This document shows positions 16,732 to 24,323 of a DNA stretch of 39,008 nucleotides, piece after piece. Positions within the stretch are counted from its first letter, which is position 1. Each line of letters begins with the position of its first letter. Source of the DNA: Actinomycetes bacterium (lineage in GTDB: Bacteria > Actinomycetota > Thermoleophilia > Solirubrobacterales > Solirubrobacteraceae); assembly GCA_023405705.1 (NCBI GenBank), contig JAEXXR010000241.1:1-39008 (forward strand), read 5' to 3'. The position numbers and the translations under genes are program-made. Under the pieces are notes generated by a model. The model was given only the letters and a program-made list of their open reading frames with translations. It was not told the DNA's origin and did no database searches.

Positions 16732-17898
16732 TCAGAGGCTCAGCGGCAGCAGCTGGGTTCCGGTCGCCTGCGGCGCCTCCCAGATCCCGTGGATCAGGCG
16801 CTGCGCGAGGCTGGCCATGCCGACGAGCGAGCACTTGGTGAGGAAGGCGCGCAGCGCGAGCTCGGTGCCGAGGATCTGCTCGGCCTGCGTGATCGCGATG
16901 ATCTCCCGCCGACCCGGTGTCCACGGCTCGGCGCCGCTCACCAGAGAGAGCGCCTCCTCGGGGTCGAGCCCGTACCGGTTGAGCTCGCCTTCGAGCGCGG
17001 CGGGCACCGCGTTGCCGTCGATCCGGCCCACTCTCGCCAGCACCTGCACCAGCTCCAGGGCGAGCAAGTTCGTCGGCAGCTGCACACCGTCGTCGCAGAG
17101 CTTCGGCAGCCCGACCGGCTGATACGGCTTGCCGGCGGCGGTCGTTCCCGACGCTGCGCGGCTGACGTCGGTCGGCGGCACGACGGTGGCGCTGAGACCC
17201 GCCGGATCGCAGACGGCCAGTTCGAGCTTGAGGCGTGACCGGACGGAGGTCTCGAGCGGGAACTGCGGGTCGTCGTTGTCGGTGAAGATCGCCCGGAAGC
17301 TGTTGTGGACCGGGATGTCGGGCTGACCCGGCTCGTAGGCGTCGAGCGACAGCGGCGCGCGCTCCATCGGCGCGTTGAGCGCCTTGAGCGTGTAGCCGAG
17401 CAGGTCCGCCTCGTTGACGACCAGGCCGTGACCGGATTCGACGGCGACCGCGAACTTCGCCGGGATGAACTCCCACCGTCCGTCCGCCGTCTGCGTCGGG
17501 CGGCCGACGACGGCTTCGTCGCGCACGCCCGTCGATCCGTTGAAGATGACGACCTTCCCGTCGTCGGAATCGATCATCTCGACCGCGGCGCCCATCGCCG
17601 CCTCGGCGAGCGACGTCTTGCCGTAGCCGGCGGGTCCGTACAGGCGAATCGGCCACCCCGCCTGCAGCAGCAGCGAGACGAGCGTGACGTCGGTCATGTG
17701 CGCGCCGTCGACCAACCGCGCCTCGTGGACCCCGCCTCCGGAACGGGGGCAGAGCACCTTTCCGCCGGCCGCGAGCACGGCAGCGTTCGGATCCGTCGGC
17801 GAAGCGAGCCAGTGCTCGGGGACCATGACGGGATGCGCGGAGGTCGCGCCGGTCGGCGCGCCGGGGGCGTGTCTGGCGATCAGGTCGGGCAGGGCCAT
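16732..17898 (-). CDS. MoxR-type AAA ATPase
   Basis: The 388-residue protein starts at ATG 17898 after GAAGGAGG. It has Walker A GPAGYGKTS (about 87-95), a Walker B-like strand GLVVNEADLL (about 157-166, Asn in the usual Asp place before Glu), the loop DNDDPQFPLETSVRSRLKLEL with the arginine-finger region, and a helical C-terminal lid. MoxR proteins form hexamers that work with vWA partners. The vWA gene follows directly, and the pair lies between helicase genes, so the likely substrate is a DNA-bound complex of the element. The Asn in Walker B could slow hydrolysis, though Glu is kept. Confidence 0.85.
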   Translation of the reverse strand: MALPDLIARHAPGAPTGATSAHPVMVPEHWLASPTDPNAAVLAAGGKVLCPRSGGGVHEARLVDGAHMTDVTLVSLLLQAGWPIRLYGPAGYGKTSLAEAAMGAAVEMIDSDDGKVVIFNGSTGVRDEAVVGRPTQTADGRWEFIPAKFAVAVESGHGLVVNEADLLGYTLKALNAPMERAPLSLDAYEPGQPDIPVHNSFRAIFTDNDDPQFPLETSVRSRLKLELAVCDPAGLSATVVPPTDVSRAASGTTAAGKPYQPVGLPKLCDDGVQLPTNLLALELVQVLARVGRIDGNAVPAALEGELNRYGLDPEEALSLVSGAEPWTPGRREIIAITQAEQILGTELALRAFLTKCSLVGMASLAQRLIHGIWEAPQATGTQLLPLSL

Positions 17899-17962
17899 CG
17901 GTTGGCCTCCTTCGTGTTCGTGTTGGGAGCCGCACGGGTGCGACGGCGAGACGCCGCCGCGA

Positions 17963-19960
17963 TCAGCGGTGCGGTTGGGAGAGCGCCTCGCGCACAAAGC
18001 GCGAGAGCTCGTCGGAGTCGCGGCCGGCCCGTCTGCCGCTGGAGCAGAGGTAGAGCCGATCGCGCGTGCGCGTCATCGCGACGTAGAAGACGCGCCGCTC
18101 TTCTTCGAGTGCGTGCGGCCGTTCCTGCAGCGCACGCCAGGCTGGGATCCGGCCCTCCTCGCAGCCGAGCAGGAAGCAGACCTTCGCTTCCAGCCCCTTG
18201 ACCTTGTGGACCGTGCTGAGCGTGACGCTCGGCTCCGCGCCGGCGCCCAGCTCGGCCTGGTCGAGCCCGGCGGCCTCAGTGAGGAAGGCGCCGAGCGACG
18301 TCTCCTCGGCATCGCGCTCGAAACCGGCGATCGCCCGTCGCAGGGACCGCAGGTCCTCGAGCACTCGCTCGGCCCCCTCGCGCTTGTCTGGTCTCACCGC
18401 GCGGTCTCGTTCGGCTTCGAGGTGCGCGACCGGACCGCCAGGCATCATCATCGCGGCGGTCGCGATGTCGGTGAGGCCGCGGTCTCCGACGTGCTGGCGC
18501 AGCCTCAGCATCTCCGTCCCGAACTGCTCGATCGCAGCCAGGGCGCGCTGGACGCCCGCGCCTCTGATGCTCGCCGCGGCAGTGCACGCGGACAGCAGGT
18601 CGAGGCCCTGCTCGCGCGCCCAACCGACGATCGCGGCGATCGAACGCTCGCCGCATCTGCGCGATGGGAACGCGATCGCTCGCGAAAACGCCGCAGCGTC
18701 GTGAGGGTTGCCCAGGAGCGAGAGGTAGCCGAGCACCGCCCGCACCTCCCTGCGCTCGCAGAGGCCTCGCGCGCCGATGATGCGATGAGGGATCCCGCCG
18801 GCGGCGAGGTGCTCCTCCAGCGGGCGCAGCAGCTGACCGTTCGGCCCGGCGCTGCGCGCCATCACGAGCACCTCGTCGGGTCGCACGCCGTTCTCGAGGA
18901 ACCACGCGATCGTGTTGGCGACCCAGCTGGCTTCGTCCTCGTCGTTCCGGAACTGCGCGAGCTGCGTCGAGCCTCCCGGACCGCGGATGGCTTCGAGCTC
19001 CTTCGGCTGCCGGACCTGGTTGTGATCGATGCAGCGCTTCGCCGCCGCGACGATCTCGGGCCGGCTGCGGAAGTTCACCGCCAGCGTGATCGTGCGGTGG
19101 CCGGGGAACAGCCGGTCGAAGCGGAGGATGTTGTCGACCTCCGCCGCACGCCAGCCGTAGAGCGCCTGATCGTCGTCGCCGACGCATGCGACGTTCCCGT
19201 CGGGGCCGGCAAGGAGCCGCAGCCACTGCGCCTGTGCGACGTTCGTGTCCTGGTACTCGTCGACCAGCACGTACCGCCACCGCTCCCGCAGGCGTGCCGC
19301 CAGCGGCGGGTGCTCGTCGAGGAGACGGGCGGCGAGCGACACGAGGTCGTCGAAGTCGAGCGCGTTCGATGCGGCCAGCTCCAGGTTCACCTCGTGCCAC
19401 ACGGCGGCGATCACCGCCGCGCCCTGATGCTCGCTGATCATCTCGTACCCGTCGACGTCGAGCAGCCGGCTCTTGGCGAGCGAGATCTCGCGCAGCACCT
19501 CGCCGGCGGTCAGATCGCCACGACCGTCGTCGTGCGCAGCAGCGCGAAGCCTCGCGTCGATGAGTCTCCGGATCTCGTTGCCGTCGTAGATCGTGAACTC
19601 GTCGGTGCGGTGAAATCGACGCGCGTGGTCGCGCACCATTCGTCCGCAGACCGAGTGGAAGGTCCGCACCGTCAGGCCTTCGAGCGCCGGTCTCCCGAGC
19701 AGGTCGGTCAGCCGAGCCTTCATCTCGCCGGCGGCCTTCACCGAGAACGTCACCGCCAGCACCTCCGACGGTCTGGCGGCACCGGTTCCGAGCAGGAACG
19801 CGATCCGCTGCGTCAGCGTCAACGTCTTGCCCGCGCCCGGGCCAGCGAAGATCAGCAGCGGCCCTTCGCCGTGCGTGATCGCCGCCTCCTGTGCGCTGGT
19901 GAGGCCGGCGGGGAGCCGGTAGGCGTACCGGCTCGGCTCGACGGCAGCGGTCTCAGCCAT
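17963..19960 (-). CDS. UvrD/PcrA-like superfamily 1 DNA helicase
   Basis: The 665-residue protein shows the full set of SF1A motifs: Q-motif GLTSAQEAAI (20-29), Walker A AGPGAGKT (39-46), VLVDEYQDTN (about 234-243), VGDDDQALYGWRAA, LAVNFRSRPEIV, and C-terminally TVHKVKGLEAKVCFLLGC and EERRVFYVAMTRTRDRLYL. The length is near that of PcrA/UvrD. It unwinds DNA 3' to 5', in plasmid replication or repair. Its start overlaps the degenerate receiver gene by 8 nt, an intimate coupling. Conjugative and rolling-circle elements often need PcrA-type helicase activity; here the element carries its own. There is no nuclease domain, so it is not AddA-like. Confidence 0.92.
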   Translation of the reverse strand: MAETAAVEPSRYAYRLPAGLTSAQEAAITHGEGPLLIFAGPGAGKTLTLTQRIAFLLGTGAARPSEVLAVTFSVKAAGEMKARLTDLLGRPALEGLTVRTFHSVCGRMVRDHARRFHRTDEFTIYDGNEIRRLIDARLRAAAHDDGRGDLTAGEVLREISLAKSRLLDVDGYEMISEHQGAAVIAAVWHEVNLELAASNALDFDDLVSLAARLLDEHPPLAARLRERWRYVLVDEYQDTNVAQAQWLRLLAGPDGNVACVGDDDQALYGWRAAEVDNILRFDRLFPGHRTITLAVNFRSRPEIVAAAKRCIDHNQVRQPKELEAIRGPGGSTQLAQFRNDEDEASWVANTIAWFLENGVRPDEVLVMARSAGPNGQLLRPLEEHLAAGGIPHRIIGARGLCERREVRAVLGYLSLLGNPHDAAAFSRAIAFPSRRCGERSIAAIVGWAREQGLDLLSACTAAASIRGAGVQRALAAIEQFGTEMLRLRQHVGDRGLTDIATAAMMMPGGPVAHLEAERDRAVRPDKREGAERVLEDLRSLRRAIAGFERDAEETSLGAFLTEAAGLDQAELGAGAEPSVTLSTVHKVKGLEAKVCFLLGCEEGRIPAWRALQERPHALEEERRVFYVAMTRTRDRLYLCSSGRRAGRDSDELSRFVREALSQPHR

Positions 19961-20447
19961 CGCCCTCGCCGTTCCTCCGGAGCTGCTTCCGCTTCTCGTC
20001 GGTCGATCTGAGGATGCGGTCGAGCGTCGTGAGCAGGTTCTCGGCCGACGTGAAGATGCTGATCAGCGTCGAGATCCTCGCCCGCCGGGCGCGGTCCCGC
20101 GTCCGCGCGTCGCTGCGGCCGACGAGCGCGACGGTCGGGACGTCGGCGCCCGGCGCCTCCTGCAGCGCTGCGATCGCGACCGCGTCGCTGCGGCCCGCGC
20201 TCACGAAGTCGACGACGACGAGGTCCGGCAGGTACGTCGGTGCCGCCGACGGCGCTTCGGCGAAGCTCGCGCGGGCGGCTGCATACCCTGCGACTGCCAG
20301 GACCTCAGCCGTCGCTCCAGCTCGCTGTCGATCCCCGCTGACGATCAGCACGCGCCGGTCGCTCGCGTTGGCCGCCAGGACGCGCCCCCGCCCAAGCGTC
20401 ACGCTCGACGCTCGCGCCGTCGACGAGGCGAGGCCGACGACGCTCAT
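19953..20447 (-). CDS. Stand-alone degenerate response-regulator receiver domain
   Basis: This 164-residue protein is a CheY-like receiver alone (about 31-150): RRVLIVSGDRQRAGATAEVL, then DLVVVDF with a candidate phospho-Asp80. The acidic pocket is reduced to SGD, the Thr switch position reads LVGRS, and the conserved Lys-Pro after strand 5 is absent (STLISIFTS), so normal phosphorylation is doubtful. It overlaps the upstream winged-helix regulator by 4 nt and the downstream UvrD helicase by 8 nt. It may serve as a protein-binding module for one of them. No histidine kinase occurs in the window. Confidence 0.75.
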   Translation of the reverse strand: MSVVGLASSTARASSVTLGRGRVLAANASDRRVLIVSGDRQRAGATAEVLAVAGYAAARASFAEAPSAAPTYLPDLVVVDFVSAGRSDAVAIAALQEAPGADVPTVALVGRSDARTRDRARRARISTLISIFTSAENLLTTLDRILRSTDEKRKQLRRNGEGDG

Positions 20448-21166
20448 GGCAGGAGCCGGTAGCCGACGCCGCGCACGGAGGTGACGAACTCGTCTCCGTC
20501 GCGCGAGAGCTTCTGCCGCAGCCGCGACGCGTGCAGGTCAAGCGTTCGCGTGCGGGCCCGGCCGGGGTCGGGCCACTGCCACACTGTGCTCAGCAGCTGC
20601 TCCCTCGAGTGTGTCTCGCCGGGCTTGCGAGCGAGTGCCTGGAGCAGCAGGAACTCCGTCGGCGTCAGGTCGACGCGCTCGCCGCGCAGTCGGGCTTCCC
20701 ATCGCACCCCGTCGATCTCGAGGTCGCCGACGAAGACGTGCTCGCCGTGCGGTCCGCTGCGCCGCAGCAGCGCCCGGGTCCGACAGAGCAGCTCGCGCGA
20801 ACTGACCTTCTCCGGGACGGCGTCGTCGGCGCCCAGGCTCAGTGCGTCGACCCGTGCCTGCTCTCCTCCGCGACCCGCGCGTCCGCCGATGACGACCACG
20901 CTGCTCGCGTGAGCGAGCCAGGGCAGCAGGTGCAACCGGTCAGCGCAGCGAGGTGTGATCTCGATGATCGCGACGTCGGCCCTCCCAGACGCGACGGTCG
21001 TCAGCAGCTCGTTCTCGTCGGTGACCGGCACCGCGTGAAGCCCGTCGCGTGCGAGCCAGTCGCTGACGAGCCTGCAGGGGCCCGTGGCGTACACGACAAC
21101 CGTGGGGGTCGGGGCGGGCGAAGGTCTCGGCGCAGACGCGCCGACAGCGTGCAGTTCCATCTTCAT
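20444..21166 (-). CDS. Atypical OmpR-type response regulator (phospho-Asp replaced by Glu)
   Basis: The 240-residue protein starts at ATG 21166 after GAGGAGG. Residues 21-135 are a receiver domain lacking the acidic pocket (VVVYATG) and with Glu69 in the phosphoacceptor place (VAIIEITP); GADDAVPEK shows a shifted Lys. Residues 143-240 are an intact OmpR/PhoB winged helix (VDLTPTEFLLLQALA, SREQLLSTVW, RTLDLHASRLRQKL, VRGVGYRL). Glu at this place can mimic phosphorylation, so DNA binding may be constitutive or controlled otherwise. It opens a coupled run (regulator, receiver, UvrD). A 12-bp palindrome at 21195-21206 lies 28 bp upstream of its start and may be its site. Confidence 0.85.
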   Translation of the reverse strand: MKMELHAVGASAPRPSPAPTPTVVVYATGPCRLVSDWLARDGLHAVPVTDENELLTTVASGRADVAIIEITPRCADRLHLLPWLAHASSVVVIGGRAGRGGEQARVDALSLGADDAVPEKVSSRELLCRTRALLRRSGPHGEHVFVGDLEIDGVRWEARLRGERVDLTPTEFLLLQALARKPGETHSREQLLSTVWQWPDPGRARTRTLDLHASRLRQKLSRDGDEFVTSVRGVGYRLLP

Positions 21167-21194
21167 TGCCTCCTCGAGCCGTCGCAGCGGCCCT

Positions 21195-21206
21195 GTCGTT
21201 AACGAC
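21195..21206. promoter_or_regulatory. 12-bp palindrome, possible operator
   Basis: GTCGTTAACGAC is a perfect palindrome, AT-rich at the centre, 28 bp upstream of the response-regulator start and beside the terminator hairpin of the primase transcript. It is a candidate operator or core promoter element. Confidence 0.4.
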
Positions 21207-21245
21207 GAAGAGGCCCGCCGTCCGCGTGGGACGACGGGCCTCTTC
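21207..21245 (-). terminator. Strong hairpin, probable terminator after the primase gene
   Basis: An 11-bp perfect stem (GAAGAGGCCCG at 21207-21217 with 21235-21245) extends after one mismatch by 5 more pairs (CGTCC/GGACG). It lies 31 bp after the stop of the primase gene at 21277. The minus-strand flank has only scattered T, so it may attenuate and not stop transcription completely. Confidence 0.7.
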
Positions 21246-21276
21246 GGTGGCGACGCATCGGCGCCGCTGTAGTGAT

Positions 21277-22104
21277 TCAGGTGGCTGGGTCGAGATCGGG
21301 CAGATCGCCGACGAGGTCGCGCACCCGGTACGGCGGGAGCGCCAGGTCGGCGACGACGATGCCGGCGTGGCGGCCGTGCTCGTAGTTGACCGTGCCGCTC
21401 AGCCGCATCAGTCGGTCGGGGACGGCACAGGCAGCGTCAGAGCCGCCGACGCGGCGGATCAGCCGACGATTAGCTCGTTCGGTCCAGTGGTGGATCTCGC
21501 CGGTCCAGCGGTCGAGCGCTGCCGCCGGCAGAGGCCTGTCGAGCATCCAGTACACGTGCTCGCCGCCGCTGCCCGCCGAGTCGACACGCAGGTGAGCTGG
21601 ACGTTCCCGCAGCAGGCCTGCGAGCTGCGGCAGCGTCTGTCGATCGATGTCGAGCCAGAGCCACCGCGTCGCACCGATCGCGGACTCCTCGCGAGAGAGC
21701 GAACGTCGTGCCGCAGGCGCCACGGCGACCTCGGTGCGCCAGCTGCCTGCGGCGGTCGCCACGCGATCGAGCGCGTGTGTGAGCCAGGTCGACTCGTGAC
21801 CGCGCATCCCGCCGCCGGGCACGAACGAGCTCGTCTCCCCTCGGTATCCCCACCACGTCTTCGCGCCAGGTGCTCGACTGCCCTGACCGATCTCGACGTA
21901 GCCGTTCGTGGCGCTGTGCAACAGCGAGAGATGCAGCCTTCGGTGTCGCCAGGCGGCTACTTCTCGCTCGACGGTCCGGCCGTCCGGCAGCCGGACCCGT
22001 AACGGAAGCTCGACCATCGCAGACGGGTCGCCTGCGTGGTCCAGGTCACGTCGAGCACCGCGTTCGCCGATGCGTTCGGCCGATCGGGATGCGACGGCTG
22101 ACAT
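21277..22104 (-). CDS. RepB/AEP-type primase domain protein
   Basis: The 275-residue protein starts at ATG 22104 after AAAGGAGG. The C-terminal 130 residues carry archaeo-eukaryotic primase-like motifs: WLWLDID with Asp152 and Asp154, GGEHVYWML with His183, and PDRLMRLSGTVNYEHG with Asp230 and Arg234, in the order and spacing of plasmid RepB-type primases. These make primers or act in replication initiation of plasmids and ICEs. It is short compared with full Rep proteins and lacks a helicase domain; helicase functions may come from the UvrD or SNF2 proteins. It is the best replication gene in the window and lies 0.8 kb from the repeat-rich noncoding region. Confidence 0.8.
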   Translation of the reverse strand: MSAVASRSAERIGERGARRDLDHAGDPSAMVELPLRVRLPDGRTVEREVAAWRHRRLHLSLLHSATNGYVEIGQGSRAPGAKTWWGYRGETSSFVPGGGMRGHESTWLTHALDRVATAAGSWRTEVAVAPAARRSLSREESAIGATRWLWLDIDRQTLPQLAGLLRERPAHLRVDSAGSGGEHVYWMLDRPLPAAALDRWTGEIHHWTERANRRLIRRVGGSDAACAVPDRLMRLSGTVNYEHGRHAGIVVADLALPPYRVRDLVGDLPDLDPAT

Positions 22105-22118
22105 CGACGCCTCCTTTC

Positions 22119-22622
22119 TCAGAGTCCTACGTCAACTGGGTCGACGCCGGCGGCGCGCGCGATGCGCTCGGCGGCGTCGAGTGAGATCTCGGTCCTGAAC
22201 CGCGCCGGGTAGACGCGGTCACCGCGACGCCGGGGCGAGGTGCGGACCCGACCGAGGAGCCGCGCGACGTGCGTGCCGTCGCTGAATGGCGGGTCGGCAC
22301 GTCGCGCGATCTCAGCGAAGGTCAGCGTCGCGTTGTCCTGGATCGCCGCTTCGACCGCGCGCCGCAGCGGAGCGTTCTCGATCGATGCGTTGGAACGCTC
22401 CCTGCGGAGCGCTCGGCGCAGCGTGCTCGGATGAGTGCCGGTCGATCGCGCTGCGCGTTTCAGCGGAACGCCGCGTTCCACGAGCTCCAGCGCCTCGCCG
22501 CGTCGACGCTCTCGATGCTGCCGTGCGCACGTCCCGCATGCTGCCTGCGGTGGCCGACCGCACAGCTTGCACGACTCCGCGACGTTCCCTGCTGAGGCTC
22601 CACGCTCGACCGCCGGCTGCAT
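22119..22622 (-). CDS. Zinc-ribbon / helix-turn-helix DNA-binding protein
   Basis: The 167-residue protein begins with a four-Cys knuckle (CKLCGRP...CGTC, residues 18-33). Two helix-turn-helix-like segments follow: ALELVERGVPLKRAARSTG with HPSTLRRALR (about 44-75), and TLTFAEIARRADPPFSDGTH with VARLLGRV (about 98-127). The tail (VYPARFRTEISLDAAERIARA) may add a third DNA-contacting part. It lies 14 bp before the primase gene on the same strand, so it is a candidate replication regulator or origin-binding factor for the nearby repeats. Its make-up recalls the protein at 5248-5748, but clear sequence identity was not seen. Confidence 0.7.
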   Translation of the reverse strand: MQPAVERGASAGNVAESCKLCGRPPQAACGTCARQHRERRRGEALELVERGVPLKRAARSTGTHPSTLRRALRRERSNASIENAPLRRAVEAAIQDNATLTFAEIARRADPPFSDGTHVARLLGRVRTSPRRRGDRVYPARFRTEISLDAAERIARAAGVDPVDVGL

Positions 22623-22694
22623 TGCAGTTCCCTTCGTGACGACGCCGATGGCGGTCCGTCGAGCCGCAGAGGCCGATCCGCCCCCGCGAATCCG

Positions 22695-22937
22695 CTAAAG
22701 CAGCTCGCGCACCTCCATCCGCGTCACGTCCCGCATCACCGCCGCGCGCCGGGCAGCCTGCAGGTCAGCGGCAGCGAAGCGCAGCGCCTCCGCCAGCGAG
22801 AAGCCCTGAGCGAGCCGCTCGTCGATGCGACGTTGCGCCGCGGCTCTGTGACCGGCGACGAGCTCGTCCAGACGGTCGGCTTGTACTGCGGCACGCTCGT
22901 GCTCGGCGAGGAGCGTGCTCGGAACGGCGACGAACAT
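22695..22937 (-). CDS. Small helical protein, unknown
   Basis: This 80-residue protein starts at ATG 22937 after AAGGAGG and is almost wholly helical and charged (ERAAVQADRLDELVAGHRAA, RRIDERLAQGFSLAEALRFA), with likely coiled-coil character. It is the first gene of the long minus-strand maintenance block, next to the divergent noncoding region. No family was recognised; a small DNA-binding or regulator-binding role would fit its place but cannot be shown. Confidence 0.7.
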   Translation of the reverse strand: MFVAVPSTLLAEHERAAVQADRLDELVAGHRAAAQRRIDERLAQGFSLAEALRFAAADLQAARRAAVMRDVTRMEVRELL

Positions 22938-23352
22938 GATGGCCTCCTTGAGGTGGGCGTCGCTCGACCGCGGGAAGCGAGACGAGCCGATCCGATCGCG
23001 CCGAGGGCGTCCTGTTGCTCGCGAGCATTCACAGCGGCCGGCAGGCGAGCGGTTCGGAGACTCGCTTCGTGAGATGCCTGCGCGGAAGGTGCGACGGCGA
23101 CGAGAGCGGCCTATGTGAGGAGCCGGGATGCCGGCGAGCGAGTTGACGGGATGCCGCCACTCAAACGATCAGAGAGCACACTGTCTCGCAGCCGCTGGCG
23201 ACAGCGCACCCCTGCCGGATTCCCCCGAGAATGCAACAAAGTCACCGTGTCGCGGAGGCTGCCGCATTCGGGTGTCGAGCACGTGGATTGGCTGAGCCAG
23301 CGGCAGAATCTGCAGCTTGATTCCGGCGGCGCAGGTGCTCTGGTTCGAGCCG

Positions 23353-23466
23353 GCGACCGAACATCGCAGGAAACGGTTCGGTCGCGCAGATCGCTCGGCG
23401 TGACGGGCATTCGCGACGGTCGCACGATCGCGACCGAACTCCCGCGACCGCATCCGGCAGCGACCG
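23353..23466. repeat. Cluster of six GCGACCG repeats in both orientations
   Basis: GCGACCG occurs at 23353, 23430, 23444 and 23460 on plus and as CGGTCGC at 23379-23385 and 23417-23423. The longer form GCGACCGAAC is exact at 23353-23362, 23430-23439 and inverted at 23376-23385; the first and inverted copies form a 10-bp inverted repeat with a 13-bp spacer. The copy at 23460 is followed by GTTCGC, making a near-palindrome. The array resembles iterons or a multi-site operator. Confidence 0.6.
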
Positions 23467-23502
23467 GTTCGCTCAAGTCTCCCAGCCCGGCGAGCACGGC
23501 CC

Positions 23503-23512
23503 GGGGGGGGGG
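23503..23512 (+). repeat. G10 homopolymer tract
   Basis: Ten consecutive G lie 37 bp upstream of the chosen start of the MinD-like gene. Such runs are prone to slippage and could vary promoter or leader function; they are also a place where sequencing may miscount. Confidence 0.8.
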
Positions 23513-23549
23513 TGCGTTGTCGCCAGAGGCGAATCGGAACATCTTCGGG

Positions 23550-24323
23550 ATGGGGCTCTCCACCAGACGCGTCGACCCGCCGAGCGAGACAACGACGGCA
23601 CTCGAGTTCGGTCACGCCGGCGGCCCGCTCGTCGCGGTCGTCGGGCTGACTGGCGGTGCCGGGGCGAGTACGCTCGCGCATCTCCTGGCAGCCGCTGCCG
23701 CCGCGGCCTCCACGTCGACCTCGACGCCGATCCTCCTGGCGGAGACAGGCGGACCGCGTGCGAGCCTGAGGCTGCTCGCCGGCGTCTCGTCGCGGTGCTC
23801 GCTCGTCGACCTCGCGCTCGATGTCGATGCCGGGCGGCCTTCAGACGGGCCGCTGTTCGCGGTCGCCGACGACGGGCTCCGCGTGATCGCCGCGGGGCCT
23901 CGATTCGAGCCGAGCGATGAGACCGAATCGAGCCTCCGGCTGCTGCTCGACGACGCACGAGCGGCGCATGGTCTGACAGTCGTCGACTGCTGTTCGCCGG
24001 AGCGCGCAGCCGACCAGCTCGTTCTCGCGACGGCGACGCACGTCGTCTGGCTCGCTCCGGCCACCACGTCCGCCCGCGTTCGCGCGGGCGCTGCGCTCGA
24101 CGCAGCTGATCTTCCGATCGCTGGTCGCGAGCTGCTCGCCATCCGCCAGGACGCTGCCGACCTGCCGCCTGCGACGCCGTCCACGTGGAGCGAGATCGCG
24201 CAGCGGCGCGACGCCGACGTCGTGCTCGTCCCATGGATCCCCCAGCTCGGTGCGCGTCCGCTCGCCGAACGGATCGACCAGGCCTTCCTCTCCCTCGAGG
24301 CGCTCGCGGGAGCGCTGCGATGA
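23550..24323 (+). CDS. MinD/ParA-fold protein lacking the P-loop lysine (TadZ/CpaE-like)
   Basis: The 257-residue protein from ATG 23550 has a deviant Walker motif VVGLTGGAGASTLAHLLA (about 32-49) with Ala where ParA/MinD have the catalytic Lys, as in TadZ/CpaE-type localisation proteins. A Walker B-like strand LTVVDCCSP and a VVWLAPATT strand follow, as in the family. ATP hydrolysis is doubtful. The start is uncertain: no good ribosome site precedes the ATG, an in-frame TTG is at 23517, and the open frame extends to 23115 with poor codon bias. It opens the coupling operon with a 4-nt overlap to the next gene, so it may place the transfer machine in the cell, as VirC1 does in Agrobacterium. 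That role is inference. Confidence 0.75.
   Translation: MGLSTRRVDPPSETTTALEFGHAGGPLVAVVGLTGGAGASTLAHLLAAAAAAASTSTSTPILLAETGGPRASLRLLAGVSSRCSLVDLALDVDAGRPSDGPLFAVADDGLRVIAAGPRFEPSDETESSLRLLLDDARAAHGLTVVDCCSPERAADQLVLATATHVVWLAPATTSARVRAGAALDAADLPIAGRELLAIRQDAADLPPATPSTWSEIAQRRDADVVLVPWIPQLGARPLAERIDQAFLSLEALAGALR

Larger units (their letters stand above)
22938..23549. promoter_or_regulatory. Noncoding divergent region (candidate control/origin region)
   Basis: This 612-bp gap separates the minus-strand maintenance block from the plus-strand transfer operon and must hold the promoters of both. Frames through it have poor third-position bias. It holds the GCGACCG repeat cluster (23353-23466), a 10-G run (23503-23512), a palindrome GCTCGCGAGC near 23018, and a TTGACG hexamer at 23143-23148 on the plus strand without a clear -10 box. 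Origin, centromere or transfer-origin functions are all possible. Confidence 0.5.

Noticed and set aside
23115..23549. N-terminal extension of the MinD-like gene
   Set aside because: Codon bias is poor, the peptide is low in recognisable structure, and the segment contains the repeats and the G10 run; it is better read as noncoding.
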